This document shows, piece after piece, positions 36,138 to 47,273 of a stretch of DNA of 64,000 bases (its first letter is position 1; each line of letters opens with the position of its first letter). The stretch lies in contig VWZW01006279.1 of assembly GCA_013397115.1 (NCBI GenBank), positions 249,831-313,830 on the forward strand, written 5' to 3'. A program made the position numbers and the translations under genes. This DNA is from Edolisoma coerulescens (lineage: Eukaryota; Chordata; Aves; Passeriformes; Campephagidae). The notes beneath the pieces are model-generated. The model saw only the letters and a program-made list of their open reading frames with translations, did not search any database and had not been told where the DNA came from.

Positions 36138-36157
36138 AGATGCCTGTAAAGGCATCT
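36138..36157. repeat. Short perfect hairpin with GTAA loop
   Basis: AGATGCCT-GTAA-AGGCATCT is an 8-bp perfect stem. If transcribed on the plus strand, the loop would be GUAA, a GNRA-class tetraloop. No surrounding structured RNA is evident. Confidence 0.7.
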
Positions 36158-38469
36158 AATTCCTGAAGGCTCAAGCATCCTGGTTTAACCAGTTTTAGTC
36201 AATGAGTCAGTTCCCTGATACAGCTTACCAAGAAGAAGGCAGAACATTTTCTCCTTCTTCCACAAGTTTCTCTCCACTGTTTGCTAGTTCACCTGCTATT
36301 ACATTTAGGACTGATCTGAGTTAGGAACTCTAACAGAGGCTCTGTATTACTCACCAAAAAAAAGACTGCTACTTGGCCTGTTTCTATTTCAGACCTTTGG
36401 CTCCAACCCCAGGCTTTCAGCTATTAGAGCGAGCAATGCCAGACTTTTGTTTTCCTGTCAGCTTTTTTTTCCCCATAGGTGCCTAAGAAGCACTTGCAAA
36501 ATATTTCAAGTAGCTGCCCGTGCAAAACGTATTTCCTACCTATCCTGTGTGTATAATTTCAGCAGCCTGACTGCCGTACTTCTAACTGTATTTGTATCTG
36601 TACATAACTTTAGCATCTGCACCTGAAAAAACTCTCAAAATCAAACAAGGAAGCAGACATCATCAAGCCAACCTCCAAGCAACTTTTCCAGCACAGTTTC
36701 CCTAATGGCCTATGCACGCAAGCAGCTGTAGATCTTTATTGTTTTACTATCTGATTGTAATACAATGCTTTTTAAAAGCAACTGCTCACAGGTAAAGGGA
36801 CATAGCCAGGTAAACCCTCGTTCAGGCTTGGTTTATACTAGGTGGTGTTTTGAGTACACTGTCAAAAGTACCAGATCTCCTTTCGTCCTGCAACACTTGA
36901 AGTTATTGGATTATAAAGCACACTTCTCTAAAAGGAGTTCCAGTCACAAGATGTTGTTTCAGCATAAATATTGAAGCAACTGGGTGTTGATGAACATATT
37001 TCTTTTAAGGTTCAGTCATCAAGGTTAAGGTAAAGAAAGAGATTTCTTTTTGCAATATTCATGAATATGATGAGAAATGTTACCTATAGACCTTCTCAAT
37101 AAAGTACTAGTAAGAATCATTTACAAAATAGTCAGGGCTTGGAAGGCAATGAAGTTGAAACACAGCAGTAAAAAAAATTTGAATTGTCAAAAGCCAACAG
37201 TGTAAATTTTAGAAACAAACATCTTAAATATTAGTGATGAAGTGGTACCAAGGATGGTACCAAAGTACCATACTGATTCAAACTACTGGGCACATTTTGG
37301 AAGCAGAACATATTTTGGTAGCAAACTGATCAGACCAGGACTAAAAACTAGCATTTTGTAGGGAGCCCTTCCATTCGCTACCTGCTATTTGTCATGATGT
37401 GTGTTTCAAAAGCTTCTGATGTTTCGGGAGTGCCATCTTTGCTCACTGCAGTCATTTCACAGACAGCTTCTGGCAGGGGTTAAAAATATGGGACAGAGGA
37501 AGTTTCCAGTACACCCCTTACCCATCCTCACTCACACACACTATAATATATACAAACAGCCAGTACTAGGCACCATCCATTTATGTATTTCGCACTTCCC
37601 TAAGGCAGAAATTCCCTACTTGCTGTCTCGCTCTTGCTCAGTAGATGAGGAAAGCTAGAGAGCCCAGCAGCTGGTCTGGGAGAGCAGTGAATGTGGGCAC
37701 TTTTCTGGGAGAGGTCTCTCTCTTTCTGGGGAAGACCTGAGTATGTTTGATCAGGTGGACTTGCTTTCTAGGAAGGACTCTTCCAGACATCTGGCCCTCC
37801 AAAAGCAGGGGAGGCTTGATCAAAGCCATTATGGACTCACATTGCACTGACAAGAAAAAATGGACCTGGTGGCAGTTCACACCAGAGAAATGGCTATTAC
37901 ATGGATCAATGCATTTCAATTTAGTATTTGAAAAATAAAAGGGCAAAAATGATCTCTTTTTGCAGTAGTTTTTGGTTTAGTGGCCATTACTGTCCCTTTT
38001 AATAACCACATCACAGATGTTTTCAGACCCACACAGTACGTAAGCAGTGCCACAAAGTGTGCAACATTAAGTGCTCTCAAAATAGTGCTATTACTGTAAT
38101 GGCACACAAGTTCAGGAAACTTATGACCACTTCTGCAACAGAAGATGGACACAACCATCTTAACATCGTAACAGAAGAATCCAAATCTAAAGCAACTCAC
38201 TGCCTGTAACTTAAGAGCATGTGAATGTAAAGGACAAAAGATTTTTTCTCATATTAAAAAATAAGGAATGTTACAATTACAAGCAAGGTCACCTTCTCCC
38301 TGTCCAAGTTGTTTGTAAGTACTACAATGTGAAAAGAAAGTATGAGACCTTAGAGTCACTTATCCTCTGGCTCTGTTTTTCTCTAATTAATTAAATGAGT
38401 GAAAAGCAGGAGCTCAGGGCCCATAGATCAGCATCACCACAATGCATTTCAAAACTGCTCTGTGAGGAC
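36158..38469. other. Non-coding DNA with one palindrome
   Basis: Contains the perfect 14-bp palindrome ATATTCATGAATAT (37055-37068). Otherwise no recognised repeat or exon. Frames near 37401-37946 (60-102 codons, both strands) are unrecognised. Confidence 0.5.
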
Positions 38470-38720
38470 AACTCCAAAAGCCAATCACAGGATACTTATT
38501 AAAGAGGCCTTCTGATGTAGCCCTTTATAGCGAAAAGCCTGCTGGATGCCCCAAATTACTCAGTTACACCTCATTAAATTATATCAGTTGTTTGTTGCCA
38601 GCATATTCTCCATGCAGCCCAATGGCTTTGTAACTGAAGCTGTTGGGAACCTGTTTAATTGCTCAATTGGGTTTTTTGAAACTTCTTAGGCAATGGGTGG
38701 AATACTGTAATTTGTTAGAA
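38470..38720. promoter_or_regulatory. Candidate conserved non-coding element
   Basis: Contains a good NF-Y word AGCCAATCA (38479-38487), a near-CArG CCTTTATAGC (38522-38531, one mismatch from consensus), a forkhead-like TGTTTGTTG and paired TTAATTGC/TCAATTGG words. The stretch reads like a vertebrate conserved element, but conservation is untested. Confidence 0.25.
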
Positions 38721-39590
38721 AATACATTAAAATAGAAGAAAAGGGGGAAAAAAACCCAACAGAAAAAAAAAGCACAAATCAGAAAATCAATGGTGTTACA
38801 TTAAGGGTTTTACTAGGTTTCTTTAAGCTACATTTGCTTTCATGTTCTTGACCAAAGAGCTCTCGGGTAAGGAAACATTCATAAGTTGTTTCCTGAACAA
38901 GTCTCCTCAATTACTGTGCTGCCTCTGCAATTCAAACACTTACAGAATTCTTTCGAAGGGCAGCAGCAGCAGCATTAGCAGAGCAACTGGGGTGGTCTTG
39001 TTACTTTAAACCTCTTTGAAAATTCACAGCCTGCAATCATCTCACATGCCAGTGTCCACTCTGGCTTGGAGGCAGAGGGGAAAAACACTTTGGAGAGGCC
39101 TATTAAATAAATCCTGTTTTCACAACAGTAAAATCCCTAATAGTTTTGATTCACTGAAGCAGTGCTCCCAAACAACTCCCTTTGTTTTCAATCACTTTTA
39201 TAACTGTCTCAAACTAAAAAGCCAGACCAGAATACCTGTCTGTGTGTGTACACACATATAAATTACCTCAACAGACCAATTTTTTAGGACTTCTTGTCAG
39301 CATGGAGTAATTTTTTATTTTTAAAGTTTCAAGAAAATTTATTTGACTCCAAAAATAGATTTGAATCAATTTGCTCCTCCACACTTGACAACACTCCTTT
39401 GTTAGCATTTCTGTATTACTGCGAAGACATACATCACTTAATGAAAAACACAGACAACAAAGGCCTTGGAGTTGTGCTGCTGCAGATCCATTATCAGCCA
39501 GACACTCTTTCTATGCTTATTCCAGTTGAAAGGGAAAAATAATCTCTAGTTCCTCTTCACTGCAAACTCCAAACACATTTTTTATATATT
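38721..39590. other. Non-coding DNA, nothing identified
   Basis: Includes the 14-bp alternating purine-pyrimidine palindrome TGTGTGTACACACA (39243-39256). No exon or named repeat seen. Confidence 0.5.
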
Positions 39591-39606
39591 AAAAAAAAAA
39601 AAAAAA
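39591..39606 (+). repeat. A16 homopolymer
   Basis: Sixteen uninterrupted A following TTTTTTATATATT. A second A16 lies about 320 bp downstream. Confidence 0.9.
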
Positions 39607-39927
39607 GGAAGTTTAGGGCCAAAAGGAAAATTATTTCAAATGGATGGGCACTGAACACAATGCATTCCATTCAGTTTCTGGTCCTGCATTTACCAATCTC
39701 CAGCTGAAACATTAAACACTTAACACACAAGCTGCAAAGGGATTTTGAAAGACCTCTCTTCAGGGATGAAAATAATTATCTCCCAAGCTTTAGGTTCCAA
39801 GGGCTTAGAAGTGGGACTGTACAAAGCACTAATTAAGTTAGAAATGGCACCAGAGTGTGGTCTCTTGAAAAGGTGAATTTGTTGGCTGCAGTGCATTGCG
39901 ACAAAAGAATTTTTGTACTGCTTGTAC

Positions 39928-39943
39928 AAAAAAAAAAAAAAAA
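39928..39943 (+). repeat. A16 homopolymer
   Basis: Sixteen uninterrupted A after CTTGTAC. The interval between the two A16 runs shows no recognisable retrocopy. Confidence 0.9.
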
Positions 39944-40880
39944 GGCTCTCTAGAAAGTGATAGATTTGTATTCTCAGACCTGAAAACCACCAATCTCACG
40001 CCTGCTGGAGACACAGAAATAAATGCTTGTACAAGGAAGATTTTATGGGGTCAGGTAATCCCAGAGGAATACAGAGGAAACCCCAGATGGCAGCCGCCCA
40101 AAAGGGTATACAAAGCAGCTGGGCGACAGGGGATCTAGAAAACCTTGCTTTGCTGGGTTACAGCTAGATCTTCTGAATCTCTCTTTCACACTCTTCAGGG
40201 TCCCATGTGGTAAATTAGCACTAATGAGACATTTAGATATCTGGCAAAACCTTGCTACAAAATTAAAAAGTAGGGAAAGGGGCAAAAAAGAAGGTCAAAT
40301 ATGTTCAGTGGAATGCTTTTCACACTCTTGTTCAACACCACACAGTACTAAGTAAAAATTATGATGTAAAAGACCAGCAACAGCTTCTTTTATATCCTTA
40401 CATTGTACATATGCATGCAATGTATATGCCTTACTGCAGCACCTATGTAATGAAGTAAGTGAACAAATTTAATTCTGTTTCACAAAATGGGCCAGATCCT
40501 TAGCTGAGACAGCATGGGATCATTTCCACAGGGTTTAATATCAATTCTTTACTCCTGTCATGTTCTTCAGATTCACTGCTTTTGTTAAGCTTGGCAGGCA
40601 GAAGGAAAGAAGCTTCCACTTCTCTTATCAGCACAATTAATCACAGAGCTGCTTAAGCCACTGAAAGCTAACTAGGAACAGGTCAGGAACTGCTGGCCAT
40701 AAACTCACTGAAGATTAGTCATCTATTCTTAGTAAATATCTAATAGGAGGAAACAGGGAAGGAAATGGAAAATGGAAATGGGCTCAAGACTCCTGTGGAC
40801 TTCCTTGGTACATTACAGGGGTGCATTCCTTAACCAGCTTTTCACAGAAAGCGTTCTGATGTTTATGTACAATTTGACGT
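39944..40880. other. Non-coding DNA, nothing identified
   Basis: Contains a weak CTCF-like word (AGATGGCAG, 40085-40093, with poor left half) and an inverted repeat TACATTG/CAATGTA (40399-40405 and 40418-40424, 12-nt loop). No exon or named repeat. Confidence 0.45.
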
Positions 40881-40941
40881 TTAACTAAGAAGCCTTGTCA
40901 AAGTTGACAGCGTTTAAGTAAAAAGGCATTGTCAAATTTGC
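40881..40941. repeat. Imperfect 33-bp tandem duplication
   Basis: TTAACTAAGAAGCCTTGTCA (40881-40900) continuing AAGTTG, and TTAAGTAAAAAGGCATTGTC (40914-40933) continuing AAATTTG, align with a few mismatches and one-base indels. They look like diverged adjacent copies sharing a TTGTCAAA core. Confidence 0.5.
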
Positions 40942-42339
40942 CTGAAAATTCTGGGGGAATAAACATTGTGGCTTGTTATACATTTATGCAGTGAACTATA
41001 TGTTCATCTGATATTTATGCAAGATTTCTAATCTAAAATAAAGAAAGAATAAGAGAAAGAGCGGGTTTGTGCTGGAGACAAAAGCATTTCTAGTACGAAT
41101 CTGCATGGAGCTAGAGGTTAGAATAAAGGAGTGTCAGCATCAATCAATTTACTTTCCAGTTAGGTGAAGTCCCAAAGTCAAATTTTAGTAAAAGTCAATA
41201 AAATTCACTTCCACTGAAACAGTACGGGCCACAGCAGTTGTGTAAAATCACACACTGGGCACACAACCATGACAGATGCAAATAGCAATTTGCTATCAGC
41301 TGGAGAGTAGCCATGAATTACAGCCCAAAACATGCAAAACAATTTTATCTTCAAGGTTTCACAGAAAGGCATAGAAAAGTTGGAAAAGCAGGTATAAAGA
41401 ACAGGGAGCTGAACTTATGCAGTCTTGTATATCCTTTTGCAGTGTGGCTCCATTCTTCCTCTACAGCAAAACTTTGCCATGAACTGAATGGGCACATCAG
41501 TATTAAAATAAATTGTGCTCATCATGGGAACTCAATTTATCCTCCGTACTGTACCAAAAAAGCCAATGGTCTGAAGACTAACCAGTGTCTGTGGTTTGTC
41601 TGTATGCACCTGCTTTCTGAGCAAATTACAGTGAACAATGTTTACACAGTTATTTACCTCATTATCGACACAGACTTCCAGAATCTCAAGGGTCATCAAA
41701 AGTTTGCAGGAAGTGAGTAAGTAAAATTGTTTGACTGAACCAGACTGCCAGCTCTCCACCCAATCAAGGTCAAATAGCTGTGGGGTTGTGTGTGGTGCAG
41801 TGGTTTGTGTCTTCTTTTCATACGTGCTTTGGTGAAAACATTTTTCCTTGCTGGGAAAAAAACCCACGAAAAATGTATTCTGTCCCTATTGCCTGACAGG
41901 ATGTTAAAAAATAAAGTTAATACAGGTATGTACAAAGGATGGGTGCAAGATCCTGGGCAAGTACCAAGGTTTTGACAAGGTACCACTAATAGTTTATGAT
42001 GAGACAAAATTATAACTTTGACCTTTTAGCTGAAACAAAAGGCAAAAGAATCTTTAGGGCAGCACAACCACTTACTCCTCTGAAAATGAGAAGCTCTGAT
42101 TATTATCTTAGCCCAGGGGGAAAAAATGCAATTCAAAAATTGCTTGTTCTTCTGACAGTAAATCTTGACTGTTTTTAATGAAAGTTTCTCTCCTTCATGA
42201 AGTATTTCTTGCTAAAAAAACAGGACAGCACATTAATACAGGGCTTTAGATATCCTTAAAGTCAGGTTTAATTGGGGCAATTCCCTCCAGTGAATTGAAA
42301 GACAGCATTTGTCTTCACTGCCTGTTTGGAATGCTAAAC
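40942..42339. other. Non-coding DNA, nothing identified
   Basis: Frames of 135 codons (41313-41720, plus) and 103-111 codons (41532-42007, minus) overlap each other and are unrecognised. No named repeat. Confidence 0.5.
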
Positions 42340-42510
42340 TGAAAGCAGGGCTGAAATGTCAAGGTAAAATAATGCTAATAATTATTCTGAATGTTACATT
42401 CCCCTTGACCTTGGAATTTAAGAGGCCGAGATGAAGGCCTTTTGTCGAAAGTCAGGAAGTCATCTGGAGACTTCATTGACATTTATGATTAATACAATCT
42501 GGCAACATTA
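42340..42510. promoter_or_regulatory. Candidate conserved non-coding element
   Basis: Contains an NR5A/ERR half-site, CCAAGGTCA on the minus strand (42406-42414), a TEAD-like ACATTCC (42396-42402), GCTAATAATTATTC and TTATGATTAAT homeodomain words and a CATCTG E-box. The mixture resembles a tissue enhancer. No conservation data were available. Confidence 0.28.
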
Positions 42511-45500
42511 GGGGAGGAGATAGAAAATATGTGATTAGCTTCCAGCACAGGGTAATTTCATCTTATATTGTTGTGGGATCCTCAGATAAAGAGTACAAAA
42601 CAACACATCATCTGCAGTATTACTGCTAGTGCTTTTAGGTGAGGACCATGAGCAAGCTTAATGCAACAACCATAATCTCTACAAAACAGAATTCATACCA
42701 CTGCCATGAAAGAGAAGAAGAAAGTCTCCATTTCATACTAGTAATGATTTCTTGTAAGTCACAAAAAAATGGGGCACAAAGCTTCACTATTATGTCTTGC
42801 TATCACAGAAGATTTTACACTTCATTTGCAACTTAACACCAGAATGATAACCCTGTGGGGTGAAGATTCTATATATTAGTGTCCTGAAGAGACTCTTGTA
42901 GACTTTATTTGCACCTCATATGTGACAGAAAATGCTTCTGCTTTAAGTCTTTTATGGTCAGTGCCAGAGGAGACTCTGTACACTCAGCTTCCATAAAAAA
43001 CAGTGGAAGGGGACAGCACTTCTTTGATTAGATCACACTCCAGGTAAGTGAAACATCTGCAGCTGGGGATGAAAGGCAGAATGAAGGCAAGTATTTCTTA
43101 ACATTTGCAGAGTTAACCCTTGCTGCAAGCTAACGATTCAAGGAGATAATTTACTGACATTTCAGGCTTGGCAGCTTACTCTTTTAAAAATCCCTTATGA
43201 AATTTAGCCATTCTAAGTTTATAGAAAGAGGTGCATTTGAAGATATGAGGATGCTGGCAAGTAAAGGTCTCATCACAACATGCCCTAACATGCCCTGGCA
43301 ATGGCATGCATTGGAAAGCAGCTCTCATTCTCTGGCCTGATTCAGTGGTAGATCTTAACTCTTAGGCTTGGGAATAAAACAAGAGAGAGAAAGTATGGAA
43401 ACGTAGTGTAAATGTAATTTTCTTAAGTTAGTTTGGAACTAAAATAATTTGAATTAGTGGAGATACTTCCCTTTGGAGCATGTCTACTGGGCATGTAAAA
43501 AGAACATATTTTCTCCAGCTATGTTTTTAATTGTGGTCCGTACAAATCTTAAATGGGTATTTGCATAATGAAATCCTATAGCTCATAAAGCCCATTTTAG
43601 ACTATTGAATAAATGGCAAAACTTTTAAAGATGGTCCAAATAATGATTCCAGTCCCTAGATGGAGAGTTTATAGTCTTTTGTTTATTAAATGCTCCATGT
43701 GATCATCCTAAGAAACATCTGAAAATCCCATTAATAAATTTTATTAAAAGGAGTTTGCAATTATTCCAGCATACTGAGGACTTTTGCATCTTATGCATCC
43801 TCTCTGAAGTAGACATCTTTATGAATTGCTTTTGCAAAATGTTTTTCACTCTCAAAATTTATTATTCAACTGGTGAATTTTCTATTAAATTCAAACAAGA
43901 AGAGACCACAAAAATGGATAGTGTTCTTGAATTTATGAAAACTGAGTTAATATTTTGACTTATGAATTTGGTAAATATTGTGCAGACGTTCCAAAAAGAA
44001 TAGAAATACATAGCCTAAATAAAGCAGACCAGATTTTTTAAAATGAGGGAAAACATAGAGTGTGCTACATGACTGTTCAATTTTAATATTCAGTTACTGC
44101 TGCACATATGTACATGAAGCAGCTCTCTGCATATGTGGTAGGCACTAAACCAGCCATCTGTGTATTCTATATCCTCTTTACATAAATATAGTAATTGCCA
44201 GTTTATTCTCTAGGAATATTTGAATCGTTTTCCACAATCTTTTCTAAAAAAAAAAAAAATCCTGCATAAATTCAGCATGTAACTGAGTGTTTTCATATAT
44301 ACAGACCAGAGCTTATAATTTACAACTAATTTGCATTGAATTATCAGTGCTATCAGGATTTCTCCAGTGGAGGACTGATCTTTGTACCTTTCCAGTCACC
44401 TCAAAAATTAGGCATAAGCTGGAGCACTACCATGTGCGCCCCTTTCCAGCACTGGCAGCCAGAGGGTTTAGAGTACAGAAAAAGACAACTGCACCTTCAC
44501 ACTTTCTTCTCCAGGAAATTGAGTGAGATCACAGGAGGATGAAAGTATGAGATTAACTGGAGCTGCCCAGAATGTGCTGTAAAAGTCATTAAGCATAGAA
44601 AAGAAGCTGGCTGGCAAAACACACGAACTCCTGAGTGAAACAGTCCACCTGGTCCAGTCTGTCGGACATGAAAGACCCGTGGAAGCTGCTGCCAGACTCT
44701 TTTCTAACCTCTCCCAGCTGGAAAATGGCCAAAGCAAGGCTATACAAGAGATGGCTCTGCCCATAAGAGACTAAAAGCCACAGACCCATGCATTTTTTCC
44801 CAGTGACAGTTCCTGCAGCAGCAGGGACCACCAGTAGGGAAGGAACACTGATCTCTTCCCCAGCTGGGCAGCATTTTGAACCACACTTGGGCTCTGTGAG
44901 CAGCCAGCATACCACAGCTTGGAAACACTTGGAGATTCAACCAAGAGTAAAAGGCAAACATTTGAGTCAATAGCCCATTGCCCAGATCTGAAATGCTCTT
45001 GGGAGCTGAACAGGAAGCTGGATGAGGAAGGAAGTGCAAGTTTAGTGACAAGTGCTTAGCCAAGGCTCCCGAGCCTGTCTTCCTCAGCTGCTGCCAGGAG
45101 GATTGGCTAATAATCCCCATGATCTCTAATTCAAATGTTGTGCAGTGCTCACACACAGACATCTTACATGTAAGTAGTTGCAGTATAGAGAGAGCAGTAT
45201 CACAGCTACAGACTTTTATCAAGCATCTGCAAGTGCATTTTGACACAAAGCAAACATGGGCTTAATCTGTGTTTTTGTACAAATAAAAATGTTAGCCAAG
45301 GGATGTTACCATGACAGATTTCAGGGGTGTAAGAGGTAGATGGGAGTATGTGGTTATGGTCCCCTTATTTGTGTAGGGCAAATACATTGGCTGGGATCCA
45401 GTTTTGAGGGGATGAGGCTGTGTAACAGAAAAGCGTGACGGGCACCTTGTCATGAACATGCAACAAAGGGAAGAGTCCCTAAGCCAGTCACCCCACGAGA

Positions 45501-46137
45501 TGTCTGTGCCTTCTGCCGTCTATGGATGCTGTGGGTACATTTGGCCCTGAAAACATTAAGACTGGGAACTCCAGGCCTGAATTTCCAAAGGTAGATGTTT
45601 CCACAACTCTCTCTGTAATTTCTTCACAAGGCTCAAAGCAGGTGGAGGGGAAACAAAAACCATTGGTACAGCACTTCAGAGTACAGCAAAAGCTGGGCAT
45701 CTACTACTCCACTGATGATGATGACTTTTCCACAGCGGTAATATTTTGCTGCATGTGAAGAAATAGTTGATGGACTCAGTTCCTTTGGTGGGGAACAACC
45801 TAGATAAAATGACAACAATAACAACTGGTATTTTTCTACTGAGAAATTTTCAAGCACCAACTTTACAACTGAAGGTGTCATTCACAAATTTCTTTCAATG
45901 ATGAATCTTACTGAGTTGCCGAACAGCACAACGGACCACACAGTTGTAAGAAATTAATGTACTTGTTCCATGGAGGCTAAAAGTACCTCAGTAGTTTCAG
46001 CGTTCTCAGCAAAAGAACTCTAAGCAAGTCAGTAGGAAACCCTGGAAGTGGAGCTTGAATTTCCTGCTTTAATAGATACAGGACATTTCTTCAGGCAGGA
46101 ACACAACCTTTGGGACCAGTGGTTGAACATCTGCATA
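42511..46137. other. Non-coding DNA, nothing identified
   Basis: No named repeat or RNA gene. A 168-codon minus-strand frame at 44740-45246 is cysteine-rich by translation but has no recognisable spacing pattern or domain, and other frames overlap it. Confidence 0.5.
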
Positions 46138-46200
46138 TTCAACACTGGGCCAGCCTGAAGATCATTTAGGAGACAACTTTAGGAGACAACTAGTGTTGAA
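46138..46200. repeat. Inverted repeat enclosing a perfect 13-bp tandem duplication
   Basis: TTCAACACT (46138-46146) and AGTGTTGAA (46192-46200) are perfect 9-bp reverse complements. The 45-bp spacer holds two adjacent identical copies of TTTAGGAGACAAC (46165-46177 and 46178-46190). Confidence 0.75.
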
Positions 46201-47255
46201 AAGTACCCACAGCTAGTCAGCACATCTTGCTTAAACACCTGTGGCTAAAACAGAAAAGAGCATTTATGCATAAAACATCAGGATTACGGAAGCATAAGTT
46301 TATTCAAAACAGCCAGTGCCAAAGTATTCAGACAAATAACCCCCAAAAAAGCATTTTATAAAAAATATCAATGCCAACAAAGGTATTAAAGTCTAAAGAA
46401 ATCTAGGCTGGGGTTTCTGAAAGATACTGCATGCTTCTACGAGTTCCCTAAGCCATATCTATCCTGGAGGCAAAAACCTGAAACGATTAAAAATACATAA
46501 AAATGAAAACAATGCCTGGAGGGCTTCCCAAGCACCCATGCCCTCCACAGTGTCCTCATTGCATCTCCTTAACTGACAAAACCTGATTCTTCACCAGTTC
46601 TCCTGGGAACTTTCAAGTTCTTCTCTGCTTAGGCTCTGGCATGGGTTTCAATGCCCAAGATGTCAACAAGGCTTATCCATGCGGGTCTGACAGGGTTCAC
46701 TACTTCTGTTTCTTCCCTCTGCTCTTCTCACAAAGAGCAAGTGCCACAGTATTGTCTGTCTGAATTGTAAGAACAGGACAAACTTCAAAGAAAAGAAGTT
46801 TTAGAGCTATAAATGGTCTCTCTACACAACTCTCCTACCTATTCCCTATGAAAAGAGTTTAGGAGCTTCAAGCTCTTCAGACATGTCAGTAAGGTTTTTA
46901 CATGAGGAAATAGCTTCTTAGCAACTCCTTTGCCCTGATCTGAAAGACATTTTAAATTCTTTATAGTCCTTCTGCTTTCCAGTAAAAACAAAACAAGCTG
47001 TTTAACTTCATTGCAGCCTGACAGTTAATAGCTCCTGTATTGTCTCCTAATCCCACTGAAATGTCTGTTGAAGGATGTATCATTGTTTTAACTTCCTGCT
47101 AGCTTTTTTCTTACACAGCCTGCCATTAAACTAAATTAACTGTATTTGTATTGTAACCATAGTTTACAAGTTTTTAAAGAGACATGACACAGTCCTTTTA
47201 AATCCTAAGTGGCCCACAAAGAAGGTGAATGAGACAAGGGTTATTCTATGTCTCC
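46201..47255. other. Non-coding DNA, nothing identified
   Basis: No recognised feature. The sequence is A+T-leaning with short open frames. Confidence 0.55.
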
Positions 47256-47273
47256 AAAAAAAAAAAAAAAAAG
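47256..47273 (+). repeat. A18 homopolymer
   Basis: Eighteen A following TATGTCTCC and continuing into the purine-rich GAAGAAGGGGAGG. No retrocopy is recognised upstream. Confidence 0.9.

Noticed and set aside
35882..37079. 16-bp direct repeat AATATGATGAGAAATG (35882-35897 and 37064-37079)
   Set aside because: A single A+T-rich 16-mer repeat is expected by chance at this window size, and the flanks do not match.
40080..40094. CTCF-like site
   Set aside because: The right half (AGATGGCAG) fits but the left half has two mismatches at informative positions.
44740..45246. 168-codon cysteine-containing minus-strand frame
   Set aside because: No regular cysteine spacing or signal peptide that I can defend, no homology recognised, and overlapping frames on both strands.
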